Shown here in pieces: positions 5,370 through 11,164 of a stretch of DNA of 20,561 nt. Origin of the DNA: a virus; the IMG/VR virus record IMGVR_UViG_3300027969_000492, positions 1 through 20,561 of that record. One strand, given 5' to 3'. The stretch's first letter is position 1. Each line of letters begins with the position of its first letter. The notes below the pieces were generated by a model. The model had not been told where the DNA came from, searched no databases, and worked only from the letters and a program-made list of their open reading frames with translations. The position numbers and the translations under genes were made by a program.

Positions 5370-5473
5370 TGTATGTGGGGCTAATACCACTAGACGGTAC
5401 GAGAAAATGGTTGAAATTCTAGAACTAAAGACCAGTTCCCCACATACTAACAACCTACTGCAAAGGAATAGAA
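5370..5473 (+). promoter_or_regulatory. Structured 5' leader of 5474 operon
   Basis: The ~104-nt leader is unlike the short leaders elsewhere. GTATGTGGGG (5371-5380) pairs perfectly with CCCCACATAC (5438-5447), closing 57 bases in which TACC/GGTA and CTAGA/TCTAG can also pair. The outer helix starts at the predicted 5' end. CAACCTACTGCAAAGGA then carries the SD. It may be an RNA-stability element, a ribosome-access switch or a riboswitch-like receptor. I cannot match it to a known riboswitch class. Confidence 0.55.
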
Positions 5474-5647
5474 ATGTCAGAACAATGTACCGAGTGTGGA
5501 AACACTTACCGCTCACAAATAGTGTGGAAATCAGAACTACCTAATTTTATGGTAGAGGACTTAACCCCAGAACAATTAGCAAATCTAATAGATTGTTTAG
5601 ATGAAGCGGTTGAAATTGTCGCAACAGATTTTGGTGTTGGTCAGTAA
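5474..5647 (+). CDS. 57-aa protein with CxxC motif
   Basis: AAAGGA lies seven bases before the ATG. MSEQCTECGNTYRSQ is half a zinc ribbon, followed by an acidic helix LTPEQLANLIDCLDEAVE. The next gene has a similar ending (LSPEATKQLLKMLEEAGY), so the two may share a helical module. First gene after the long structured leader; it begins a six-gene chain of stop/start overlaps. Confidence 0.65.
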   Translation: MSEQCTECGNTYRSQIVWKSELPNFMVEDLTPEQLANLIDCLDEAVEIVATDFGVGQ

Positions 5648-5748
5648 TGATAGATTGGGAAGCCATTATAGATTGGGAAGCAGTAGATAGTCTGTCACCC
5701 GAAGCAACCAAGCAGTTACTAAAAATGTTAGAGGAAGCAGGTTACTAA
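5647..5748 (+). CDS. Acidic 33-aa mini-protein with internal repeat
   Basis: TAATG junctions on both sides. It begins with a near repeat (MIDWEAIIDWEAVDSL) and ends with an acidic helix like that of 5474-5647. Too short to assign. Confidence 0.55.
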   Translation: MIDWEAIIDWEAVDSLSPEATKQLLKMLEEAGY

Positions 5749-5915
5749 TGCCTAAGTATTTATTTGTATCTAAACGAACTACCGATTTTGAGGACATTGT
5801 GGAAGCAGACACACAAGATGAAGCGGTAAAGATTTTTGAGGAACTTATCGCTGATGAAATGAACATAGTAGACCAGTATTTTCAGTATGGCACTTATGGA
5901 TTGGAAGTAGACTAA
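5748..5915 (+). CDS. 55-aa protein, EAD-x-EA family
   Basis: TAATG junctions on both sides. The layout is a beta strand (PKYLFVSKRTTDFEDIVEA), then DTQDEAVKIFEEL, then a strand ending YGLEVD. The pattern Y-x-V...E-A-D-x-x-x-E-A recurs at 9110-9292 and 9707-9871, suggesting a paralogous family of small ferredoxin-like proteins. Function unknown. Confidence 0.7.
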   Translation: MPKYLFVSKRTTDFEDIVEADTQDEAVKIFEELIADEMNIVDQYFQYGTYGLEVD

Positions 5916-6109
5916 TGCAGTATCATTATGTAGTTATGTATGATGAAGATACAGATAAGTTTGAGATAGATGTTGATACCACTTTCACATTATTTCAAGA
6001 CGGTGTTGCCTTTGACCTTACTCATCAAGAATGGCATTTGAATGATGAACTTATGGAAGCAGATTATTTAGACTATGGACAAATGCTACACGATAAGTTG
6101 GGTGCATAA
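5915..6109 (+). CDS. Unknown acidic 64-aa protein
   Basis: TAATG overlap at both ends. The pattern is beta (QYHYVVMYDEDTDKFEIDVD), then helical (HLNDELMEADYLDYGQML). It is very acidic. Not recognised. Confidence 0.7.
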   Translation: MQYHYVVMYDEDTDKFEIDVDTTFTLFQDGVAFDLTHQEWHLNDELMEADYLDYGQMLHDKLGA

Positions 6110-6246
6110 TGTCTAACTATGAAGATGGGTTTCAAGATGGTATCCGCCACCATAAAGATGAATTGTTAGCGTGGGCAGATACCTTTGAGGATTTTGAGAA
6201 CTACCAGCATTTTTATGAATTGCTAATTGAAAAGTTGGAGCAGTGA
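6109..6246 (+). CDS. Unknown 45-aa protein
   Basis: Starts at TAATG and ends in TGA overlapped by the GTG of the next micro-gene. It opens NYEDGFQDGIRHHKDELLAW, a pattern like the YxxGxxxG helices also seen at 11157-11342, and ends EKLEQ. It is probably a helical hairpin. Not recognised. Confidence 0.6.
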   Translation: MSNYEDGFQDGIRHHKDELLAWADTFEDFENYQHFYELLIEKLEQ

Positions 6247-6308
6247 AATATTTTATTTGGATAATTTTTATCTTATTATTTCTTGGTGGGCTGAGTAGTA
6301 AACTCTAG
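6243..6308 (+). CDS. Micro-ORF: membrane peptide, 21 aa
   Basis: GTG start overlapping the previous TGA. Its sequence, starting MKYFIWIIFILLFLGG, is a single membrane segment very like the 20-aa peptide at 722-784, including the K-x-F-I-W-I start. It ends GLSSKL and lacks the lipobox Cys. Both copies lie at the end of an operon and immediately before a module. A small membrane-acting peptide is likely, but its job is unknown. Confidence 0.5.
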   Translation: MKYFIWIIFILLFLGGLSSKL

Positions 6309-6312
6309 CCCA
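6287..6312 (+). terminator. Hairpin across the stop codon of 6243-6308
   Basis: TGGGCT (6287-6292) pairs with AGCCCA (6307-6312), extended by GAGT/ACTC with one bulged T. The TAG (6306-6308) is within the right arm. Confidence 0.5.
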
Positions 6313-6391
6313 TCGGGGGTCGACCCCCCGCAGCTCTATTTACGATAGATCTAAAAATTCACGAAAGTTTCCTGAAATAAACCTTGATTAT
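6309..6391 (+). repeat. Intergenic module copy 8
   Basis: GGGGGTCGACCCCCC (6315-6329), hairpin TCTAT-TTACG-ATAGA (6335-6349), then TCTAAAAATTCACGAAAG. A 20-base insert (TTTCCTGAAATAAACC) precedes the promoter. Confidence 0.8.
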
Positions 6392-6413
6392 TGTCGTACC
6401 CTTGTGCTATGAT
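6384..6413 (+). promoter_or_regulatory. Promoter for DUF932-like gene
   Basis: TGTCGTAC (6392-6399), N8 ending TGTGC, TATGAT (6408-6413). TTGATT (6384-6389) is an imperfect -35 at 18 bp. Predicted +1 is A6420, leader ATCAAACAAACGAAAGGA. Confidence 0.75.
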
Positions 6414-6443
6414 TAGTTTATCAAACAAACGAAAGGAAATAAA

Positions 6444-7436
6444 ATGGCGATTGACCAGATTGAAATCATCAACGGTAAGGCTTCTTACGCTTCTTTGCGT
6501 ACACCTGCCTACCACCAACTTGGAACTGTTTTCCAAGATGAAGTTACAACTTCAGAAATGCTATCTTTAGCAAACCTAGATAATTGGAATGTTCACCTAG
6601 AGGACATTCCGCTACCCGATAACTATTCATCAACAACTAATAACTTTCTAGTTGTGCGTGACCACCCAGAGGACAAGCACCCAGATGTTTTGTCTGTTGT
6701 TGGACAGCGTTACAAGACTTTGCAAAACGAGGAATTGTTTGCTTTCGGTGACAACCTGCTTGACGGTGGTCGTTGGGAAGTTGCTGGCTCATTGAAAAAT
6801 GGTCGTGTTGTCTTTGGTGCATTAGCCCTAGAGCGTGAAACCGTACTTGACCCAAATGGTGTTCGTGATGTTATCAAGAATTACCTTGCTATCTCTACTA
6901 GCCACGATGGTTCTAGTGCTGTTCAGGCAACAGTTACACCAATTCGTTTGACCTGTATGAATACTCACACCGCCGTATTCCGTAAGGGTGCTAATCAGTC
7001 ATTCAAGTTGCGACACACACAGTCTATTGACGGTAGAGTTGCACAGGCTCGCGAAGCATTAGGTTTGGCTAACAAGTACCTTGATGAGTTTGACAAACTT
7101 GCACACGCTATGATTGAAACTGAAATCAGCAAAGCACAGTTTGACCAGATTGTTTCTCTTGCATACCCAATGCCAGAAGCAGACAAAAAGGGTGCTATGA
7201 AAAAGTGGGAAAATAAACTTGACCTACTTGAGGAAATCTATGTTGGCGATACCAACGGTATGATTGCTGGCAACGCTTGGGGTGCTTACAATGCACTTAC
7301 AGAACGCCTTGATTGGTTCAGAACTTCTCGCGGTAATGACGAAAGTCTACTTATGGGTACGGCAGGTTTTGACCCTGTTGTGAACGCAGAGAAAAATAAA
7401 CTATTGTCAATCGTAACTGAAGTGGCTGGGGTATAA
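6444..7436 (+). CDS. DUF932 / phage-plasmid-like protein
   Basis: The protein has 330 residues, the usual size for this family. The recognisable parts are an N-terminal segment with RTPAYHQLGTVFQDEVTTSE, the central VVGQRYKTLQNEELFAF block, the ISTSHDGSSAVQATVTPIRL stretch followed by TCMNT, and the C-terminal GNAWGAYNALTERLDW. These are hallmarks of the DUF932 / TIGR03299-type phage/plasmid protein. The family is widespread in phages and plasmids, often near replication or recombination genes, and has no settled function. SD GAAAGGA ends seven bases before the ATG. This is the longest plus-strand gene. Its stop codon sits in the loop of an 8-bp hairpin. Confidence 0.88.
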   Translation: MAIDQIEIINGKASYASLRTPAYHQLGTVFQDEVTTSEMLSLANLDNWNVHLEDIPLPDNYSSTTNNFLVVRDHPEDKHPDVLSVVGQRYKTLQNEELFAFGDNLLDGGRWEVAGSLKNGRVVFGALALERETVLDPNGVRDVIKNYLAISTSHDGSSAVQATVTPIRLTCMNTHTAVFRKGANQSFKLRHTQSIDGRVAQAREALGLANKYLDEFDKLAHAMIETEISKAQFDQIVSLAYPMPEADKKGAMKKWENKLDLLEEIYVGDTNGMIAGNAWGAYNALTERLDWFRTSRGNDESLLMGTAGFDPVVNAEKNKLLSIVTEVAGV

Positions 7437-7453
7437 CCCCCAGCCCTTCGGGG
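7424..7453 (+). terminator. Hairpin across DUF932 stop plus CCCTTCGGGG-TTTT
   Basis: GGCTGGGG (7424-7431) pairs perfectly with CCCCAGCC (7438-7445), and the TAA (7434-7436) is in the loop. An alternative hairpin CCC-TTCG-GGG (7444-7453) followed by TTTT competes for the same C-run. A translating ribosome at the stop would favour the second. Confidence 0.6.
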
Positions 7454-7532
7454 TTTTCAGCCCTTCGGGGTCGACCCCCCGATCCCCTATTTACGAAGCT
7501 CCCAAAAATTCACTGAAAAAAACTATTGTTTT
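7454..7532 (+). repeat. Intergenic module copy 9
   Basis: A second CCCTTCGGGG at 7461, GGGGTCGACCCCCC (7467-7480), CTATTTACGAAGCTCCC, AAAAATTCACTGAAAAAAA up to the -35. A consensus copy, but without a clear stem around TTACGA. Confidence 0.85.
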
Positions 7533-7554
7533 TGTCTGACCCCTGTGCTAAGAT
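7526..7554 (+). promoter_or_regulatory. Promoter for 7585-8836 operon
   Basis: TTGTTT (7526-7531), 17-bp spacer with TGTCTGAC (7533-7540), TAAGAT (7549-7554). Predicted +1 is A7561, leader ATCAACCTACCGAAAGGA. Confidence 0.75.
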
Positions 7555-7584
7555 GTACTTATCAACCTACCGAAAGGAATACAA

Positions 7585-8373
7585 ATGCCAAACTGGTGTT
7601 TCAATTCAGTTATCGTATCCGCTAAGACCGAAGCAGAACTTACAGAGTTTCTAGATTTCTGCGACCAGACACATACCTCACACCATAAAAACTGGGACGG
7701 TGAAGTAGAAGTAGATGAAAATGCTAAGGGTGTTTTCTGGAACTTTGTTACCCCTACCGACCTTGTTTCGTATTGGGGTAATGACACTATGAAGCCACGA
7801 CCAGAGGGTACAGACTTTATGACCAACTTTGTAAATGAAATGCAAAATGGTATGGACTGGTATCATTGGAATGTTCGTAACTGGGGTACTAAGTGGGACA
7901 TACACCTAGAGCGTGATTACATTACTGTTATTCATAATGAAAAAAATGACAACTATTATTTTAACTGGAACTTTGATACTGCTTGGTCGCCAGCCGTAGA
8001 AGTGTATGAAGTTATGGCAAAGCGTTTCCCTAATCTTGAGTTTGACTTTGAGATTACAGAGGAAGCCAACTTTTATCTAGGCAAACTAAACTATGCAGGT
8101 GGTGAACTTGTATCACAGAATTGGGTAGATGACCCATCACACGCAGACTTTATGGAGTTTGACCTACCTTGTTCACATTGTAACTGGGGTGAAGATGTGT
8201 TTGATTTATCAGTAACAGACATTGACGAACTTGAAGAGCAACTCGGTTACTACTATGACGATTGCCCACCAGCCCAGCAACTCAAAGATAGAATTGCTGA
8301 ATTAAGTATTGACAATCCTAGTGAAGATGTGCTAGAATTGTCACTATCAACCACTACCCAAAAGGAAAACTAA
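7585..8373 (+). CDS. YubB/DUF1281-like ferredoxin-fold protein
   Basis: The protein has 262 residues. MPNWCFNSVIVS at the start, DWYHWNVRNWGTKWD at residues 91-105, and FDTAWSPAVEVYEVMAKRFP are the signature blocks of the YubB ferredoxin-like / DUF1281 family carried by plasmids and phages. A further CSHCNWGEDVF patch in the C-terminal third may bind a metal. It has no known enzymatic role. SD GAAAGGA lies eight bases before the ATG. The gene is one base from 8375-8836, so the two are co-transcribed. Confidence 0.85.
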   Translation: MPNWCFNSVIVSAKTEAELTEFLDFCDQTHTSHHKNWDGEVEVDENAKGVFWNFVTPTDLVSYWGNDTMKPRPEGTDFMTNFVNEMQNGMDWYHWNVRNWGTKWDIHLERDYITVIHNEKNDNYYFNWNFDTAWSPAVEVYEVMAKRFPNLEFDFEITEEANFYLGKLNYAGGELVSQNWVDDPSHADFMEFDLPCSHCNWGEDVFDLSVTDIDELEEQLGYYYDDCPPAQQLKDRIAELSIDNPSEDVLELSLSTTTQKEN

Positions 8374-8374
8374 G

Positions 8375-8836
8375 ATGACAGAAATGCAATCATTCCCAAG
8401 CCAACCATTAGAACCAGAATTGGTGTATGACCCATACGCCAAGATTGTTGTAAATGTTAGCCCAAGTTACTCAAGTGTAACTCCAGAAGTTTTGGAAGCA
8501 CATCAGGTAACTTCGCTAAAGAACAATGAAGAAATACGCAAACAGCGTATCATAAAAACAAATGGTCAGATTGACAATGTTCGTGAGTATCTACTTGAAA
8601 ACTATGATGAACTTGACAATCACGCAGACGAGATTGCTCGCTTGCTTGACATTGAACTTACCAACGAAGTCACCGTTGATGTAAATGTAACTTTCTCGGT
8701 TACAATGACACTACCAATGGGTACTGATGCAAATGATGTAGAGGGTCACGATTTCTCGTTTGATGTTATTAGCGAAAACTCAGACTACGAAATTCAAGAC
8801 TACGATACTTGCACAATCTATTGTACCGAGGGCTAA
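8375..8836 (+). CDS. Unknown acidic 153-aa protein
   Basis: AAAGGA lies ten bases before the ATG, inside the end of the preceding gene. The N-terminal third is Pro/Ser-rich and probably unfolded. The middle is helical and acidic (DNVREYLLENYDELDNHADE). The C-terminal third alternates beta strands and acids (TVDVNVTFSVTMTLPM, then HDFSFDVISENSDYEIQDYD). Similar C-terminal patterns occur in other actinobacterial phages as far as I recall, without function. No catalytic motif seen. Confidence 0.8.
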   Translation: MTEMQSFPSQPLEPELVYDPYAKIVVNVSPSYSSVTPEVLEAHQVTSLKNNEEIRKQRIIKTNGQIDNVREYLLENYDELDNHADEIARLLDIELTNEVTVDVNVTFSVTMTLPMGTDANDVEGHDFSFDVISENSDYEIQDYDTCTIYCTEG

Positions 8837-8931
8837 TTCTGCGGGTAGGTAGAAAAGATGTGGCAAGGGATAACCACATAAACAAAAACCCTTTTTTTAA
8901 GGAATAGCCCACTTCGGTGGGCTTTTTCTTT
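8837..8931 (+). terminator. Classic intrinsic terminator after 8375-8836
   Basis: AGCCCAC (8906-8912), TTCG loop, GTGGGCT (8917-8923), then TTTTTCTTT: the only textbook terminator with a long U-tract on the plus strand. Upstream, ATGTGG (8858-8863) pairs with CCACAT (8874-8879), and AAGGG (8865-8869) can instead pair with CCCTT before TTTTTTT (8889-8898), giving a possible second terminator. No gene is seen here. Confidence 0.85.
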
Positions 8932-8990
8932 GCCCGAGGGGGCGACCCCCAAAGCTGCCTATTTACGAAGGATCAAAAAATTCACGGAAA
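8932..8990 (+). repeat. Intergenic module copy 10
   Basis: GGGGGCGACCCCC (8938-8950), CCTATTTACGAAGG, ATCAAAAAATTCACGGAAA. No promoter follows directly; a second copy does. Confidence 0.8.
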
Positions 8991-9059
8991 TCTAGGTCGA
9001 CCCTAAAAAGTACCTATTTACGAAGAGGTTAAAAATTCACGGAAAAAACCCTTGAAAAA
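8991..9059 (+). repeat. Intergenic module copy 11 (tandem)
   Basis: TAGGTCGACCCTA (8993-9005), then ACCTATTTACGAAGAGGT, TAAAAATTCACGGAAAAAA, and the -35. It is a direct repeat of copy 10, about 54 bases downstream, as expected if modules duplicate or recombine. Confidence 0.85.
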
Positions 9060-9081
9060 TGTCGGTGTAGTGTGGTAGGAT
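9052..9081 (+). promoter_or_regulatory. Exact PafBC-motif promoter for 9110 operon
   Basis: TTGAAA (9052-9057), 18-bp spacer, TGTCGGTG (9060-9067)-N8-TAGGAT (9076-9081), which fits TGTCRGTG-N8-TAnnnT in full. Predicted +1 is A9088, leader ATCAACCAAACAAGGAG. Confidence 0.85.
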
Positions 9082-9109
9082 TTGTGTATCAACCAAACAA
9101 GGAGAAAAA

Positions 9110-9292
9110 ATGGCAGAATATCAGGTCATTGTTTATGGCTGGATTACCGCAGATAACCTACAAGAAGCCGAAGAGATGTATGCAGATAATCAGTGGTTTA
9201 TTGACTATCATGTATTAGAAGATGAAAATGGACAACAGTTTGACCAGAACGATATTGAGGAGTTAGCAAATGCAACAAGTGGCTCTAACTAA
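9110..9292 (+). CDS. 60-aa protein, EAD-x-EA family
   Basis: AAGGAG ends seven bases before the ATG. EYQVIVYGWITADNLQEAEE matches the strand-turn-helix pattern of 5748-5915 and 9707-9871. The acidic C-terminal part (DQNDIEELANAT) overlaps the next gene by 23 bases. Function unknown; first of a ~1.3-kb chain of coupled genes. Confidence 0.75.
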   Translation: MAEYQVIVYGWITADNLQEAEEMYADNQWFIDYHVLEDENGQQFDQNDIEELANATSGSN

Positions 9293-9497
9293 AAACTATT
9301 ATATAACTGTATCTAGTAATAGTAGTATTGTTATAAGTGAAGAAGAATATGACCAGTATCTTCTTGACAATCCCGCCGATGGTGTGGTAGACTACGAAGA
9401 TATGTTTGACTACTTTGAGGCAAAGGGTCACAATGTAAGTACAGATGAAGAAGCAATCGACTATGAAAATAATGGAGTAGAAATTGAGTTCCTATAA
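9270..9497 (+). CDS. Unknown acidic 75-aa protein
   Basis: The start lies 23 bases inside the previous gene; GAGGAG stands upstream of it. A beta start (KNYYITVSSNSSIVIS) leads into a strongly acidic part (EEEYDQYL, VVDYEDMFDYFEAKG). Very high Asp/Glu/Tyr content. Not recognised. Confidence 0.7.
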   Translation: MQQVALTKNYYITVSSNSSIVISEEEYDQYLLDNPADGVVDYEDMFDYFEAKGHNVSTDEEAIDYENNGVEIEFL

Positions 9498-9714
9498 AGT
9501 AACCTTTATCGCAGACTATTTTGTCTTATCTACAACCGTAGATGTAGACAGTATCGAGTTAGTAAATCCTAATTCAAGGGGTTCACTAAGCGATACCATT
9601 TATGAAGAGCAAATCATTGAACGCAAAGCAAATGATTTTCTAAAAGATTGGTGTGGTTTTGCCCCACTAGAATTTGTTTATTCAACCGAGATAGAGGAAG
9701 TATCTTATGCCTAA
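9484..9714 (+). CDS. Unknown 76-aa protein with TTG start
   Basis: An in-frame stop at 9478-9480 forbids an earlier start, and TTG at 9484 is the only start codon before the conserved strand (SSYKVTFIADYFV). GGAG seven bases upstream supports it. A beta-rich start, then a helix (EEQIIERKANDFLKDW), a Cys, and EFVYSTEIEEVSYA. It may belong to the same small-protein group as 9110. Overlaps both neighbours. Confidence 0.7.
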   Translation: MSSYKVTFIADYFVLSTTVDVDSIELVNPNSRGSLSDTIYEEQIIERKANDFLKDWCGFAPLEFVYSTEIEEVSYA

Positions 9715-9871
9715 TTACAATGTAGAAGTAACTGTTAATTTTATGTATGAAGTAGAAGCCGACAGCCCCCAAGAAGCAGAAGTACAAGGCTGGAATTGGG
9801 AAGATTACAATATGTTTGGTGAAGTCTATTCAATAGATGTATCAGAGATTGGAGAAGATGAAGATGAGTAA
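9707..9871 (+). CDS. 54-aa acidic protein, EAD-x-EA family
   Basis: Overlaps the previous gene by eight bases. NYNVEVTVNFMYEVEADS followed by PQEAE is the clearest example of the strand-EAD-EA motif, and the tail is almost all acid (EIGEDEDE). A paralog of 5748-5915 and 9110-9292 by pattern. Confidence 0.7.
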   Translation: MPNYNVEVTVNFMYEVEADSPQEAEVQGWNWEDYNMFGEVYSIDVSEIGEDEDE

Positions 9872-10052
9872 ATCAATCGATCCCGACCTAAGATTGCTAG
9901 AACGAATTGCAGAAAAATTAGCAGAAGACTTAGTACAAATGCATAAGGATACTGCTATTGAATTGCAGTATTGGGAACACGGTCTACGCCTTGTAGATTA
10001 TTTTTATAACACCTATTCGTCAGTAGAGATTGGAAAGAAGAAAATACGATGA
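9864..10052 (+). CDS. Unknown 62-aa helical protein
   Basis: I choose the ATG at 9864, nine bases after GGAG (9851-9854), rather than 9837 or 9858. It is mostly helical with Lys/Arg and Asp/Glu mixed (LRLLERIAEKLAEDLVQM, then LRLVDYFYN), ending GKKKIR. One of the few non-acidic proteins in the chain. Not recognised. Confidence 0.65.
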   Translation: MSKSIDPDLRLLERIAEKLAEDLVQMHKDTAIELQYWEHGLRLVDYFYNTYSSVEIGKKKIR

Positions 10053-10237
10053 CACTAGAAGACCTAAGAGAACAACTACAAGAGAATTTAATTAGTTATA
10101 TGGATACTGTTCAATCACAGTACCTAGATATAGATAGACAATGGGTCTATGATGATTTATGTCAGGTTATTGTAGACACCTTTAATGAAGCTTTTTTCGC
10201 ACACCCCCCAAGTACTCTTAAAGCACAAATCCAATAA
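10049..10237 (+). CDS. 62-aa helical protein, tandem paralog A
   Basis: Starts at ATGA over the previous stop. It aligns with 10250-10438: LISYMDTVQ with IAKYLDSID, and VYDDLCQVIVDTFNEAFF with VFDICDVIDEAFEWYFF, each followed by a short Pro/Ser tail. Two amphipathic helices and an aromatic end suggest a helical hairpin that dimerises. Unknown function. Confidence 0.7.
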   Translation: MTLEDLREQLQENLISYMDTVQSQYLDIDRQWVYDDLCQVIVDTFNEAFFAHPPSTLKAQIQ

Positions 10238-10249
10238 GGAGATTAAATA

Positions 10250-10438
10250 ATGTATGATGAACTAAAGGATAATATTTATAGTGGTATAGCCAAATATCTA
10301 GATAGTATAGATATTGGTCAAGATGAGTCAGCGATTGATAAACTTGTCTTTGATATATGTGATGTTATTGATGAAGCTTTTGAGTGGTATTTCTTTGCAA
10401 GTTCCCCACTTAACCTTGACAATAACCCCCAAATCTGA
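10250..10438 (+). CDS. 62-aa helical protein, tandem paralog B
   Basis: AAGGAG lies nine bases before the ATG. It is a diverged duplicate of 10049-10237 of equal length. Its last codons (NLDNNPQI) encode the -35 and spacer of the promoter for the next gene, so coding and promoter sequence overlap. Confidence 0.7.
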   Translation: MYDELKDNIYSGIAKYLDSIDIGQDESAIDKLVFDICDVIDEAFEWYFFASSPLNLDNNPQI

Positions 10439-10444
10439 TAGGAT
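10416..10444 (+). promoter_or_regulatory. Sigma-A promoter, leaderless gene 10451
   Basis: TTGACA (10416-10421), 17-bp spacer, TAGGAT (10439-10444), extended by TGA. No TGTC -26 element. The seventh base after the -10 is the ATG at 10451. It lies inside the end of 10250-10438. Confidence 0.75.
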
Positions 10445-10450
10445 TTCCCT

Positions 10451-10690
10451 ATGAAACTAATTAGACAACTTACACGCACACAAGACATTTGGCAGGAAGT
10501 AATCGTGCCAGATAGTCTTTTAGACGAACTACCCAACCTAAATGCTGAAACACTATCTAGTCTTGATTGGCTAGAGTGGACAGAAGTTTGGGAAACTATT
10601 GAGTTTGCACAAGAACCTGTTGAGATAACAGAAAAACTCAATGATGTATTTGATGTAGATGTTTACGACTACGGATTTTTGGAGAACTAA
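10451..10690 (+). CDS. Unknown acidic 79-aa protein
   Basis: Leaderless, ATG at predicted +1. The front is mixed (MKLIRQLTRTQDIWQEVIVP), then DWLEWTEVWETIEFAQ and a strand-rich DVFDVDVYDYGFL. Strongly acidic. TAATG to the next gene. Not recognised. Confidence 0.75.
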   Translation: MKLIRQLTRTQDIWQEVIVPDSLLDELPNLNAETLSSLDWLEWTEVWETIEFAQEPVEITEKLNDVFDVDVYDYGFLEN

Positions 10691-11022
10691 TGCAAAAGAT
10701 ATATGACCTAAATAATTTATCAGATAATCAGATTGGTTGCTGGATTGACGGCACTAATATGAGTGGTAAAGAATTAGATATTCAGATTGTTGAAACCGCC
10801 CTACACTTTGGTATGCCATTAAATGTAGAAGATTGGAAAGAACTAAAAAACCAATTAGACGACTATCCTGGTGATGAGTTAATCCTTGAAGATTTACAAG
10901 GTGTTGCGGAGTGGGCATATGATTGGTTTAATATAAAGGTAGAAGATACAGGCTACTACTTTGAAATAGATGCAAATTGCCTTTTCCTTACCCACGAAGA
11001 TTTGGAGTTAATCAATGACTAA
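10690..11022 (+). CDS. Unknown acidic 110-aa protein
   Basis: Coupled by TAATG to 10451-10690. NNLSDNQIGCWIDGTNMSG opens the protein, the middle is helical (DWKELKNQLDDYPGDELI), and the end is beta-like (VEDTGYYFEIDANCLFL). Two Cys are far apart. No motif identified. Confidence 0.75.
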   Translation: MQKIYDLNNLSDNQIGCWIDGTNMSGKELDIQIVETALHFGMPLNVEDWKELKNQLDDYPGDELILEDLQGVAEWAYDWFNIKVEDTGYYFEIDANCLFLTHEDLELIND

Positions 11023-11164
11023 ACAAGAGTTACAAGATAAGATAGATAAGATAAACATAGATATTGCATATGCTGAAGATACGGCGGAGTGGAATAGTTT
11101 ATGTCAAACTAGAGCAAACTACCTAGATGAATTGGAAGAATTGGAGTGGTTAGAAAATGAATAA
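11015..11164 (+). CDS. 49-aa coiled-coil-like protein
   Basis: Overlaps the previous stop by eight bases and the next gene by eight. It is a nearly continuous Lys/Asp/Glu helix (TKQELQDKIDKINIDIAYAE, then LDELEELEWLENE) with a heptad-like hydrophobic spacing, so a short coiled coil is likely. Confidence 0.6.
   Translation: MTKQELQDKIDKINIDIAYAEDTAEWNSLCQTRANYLDELEELEWLENE

Noticed and set aside
5335-5544. Plus-strand open frame of 69 codons
   Set aside because: It spans the promoter and the inverted-repeat leader; the CxxC gene from 5474 fits the coupled chain.
10318-10641. Minus-strand 107-codon frame
   Set aside because: Opposite strand to two well-supported overlapping genes, Ser/Ile-rich and without SD.
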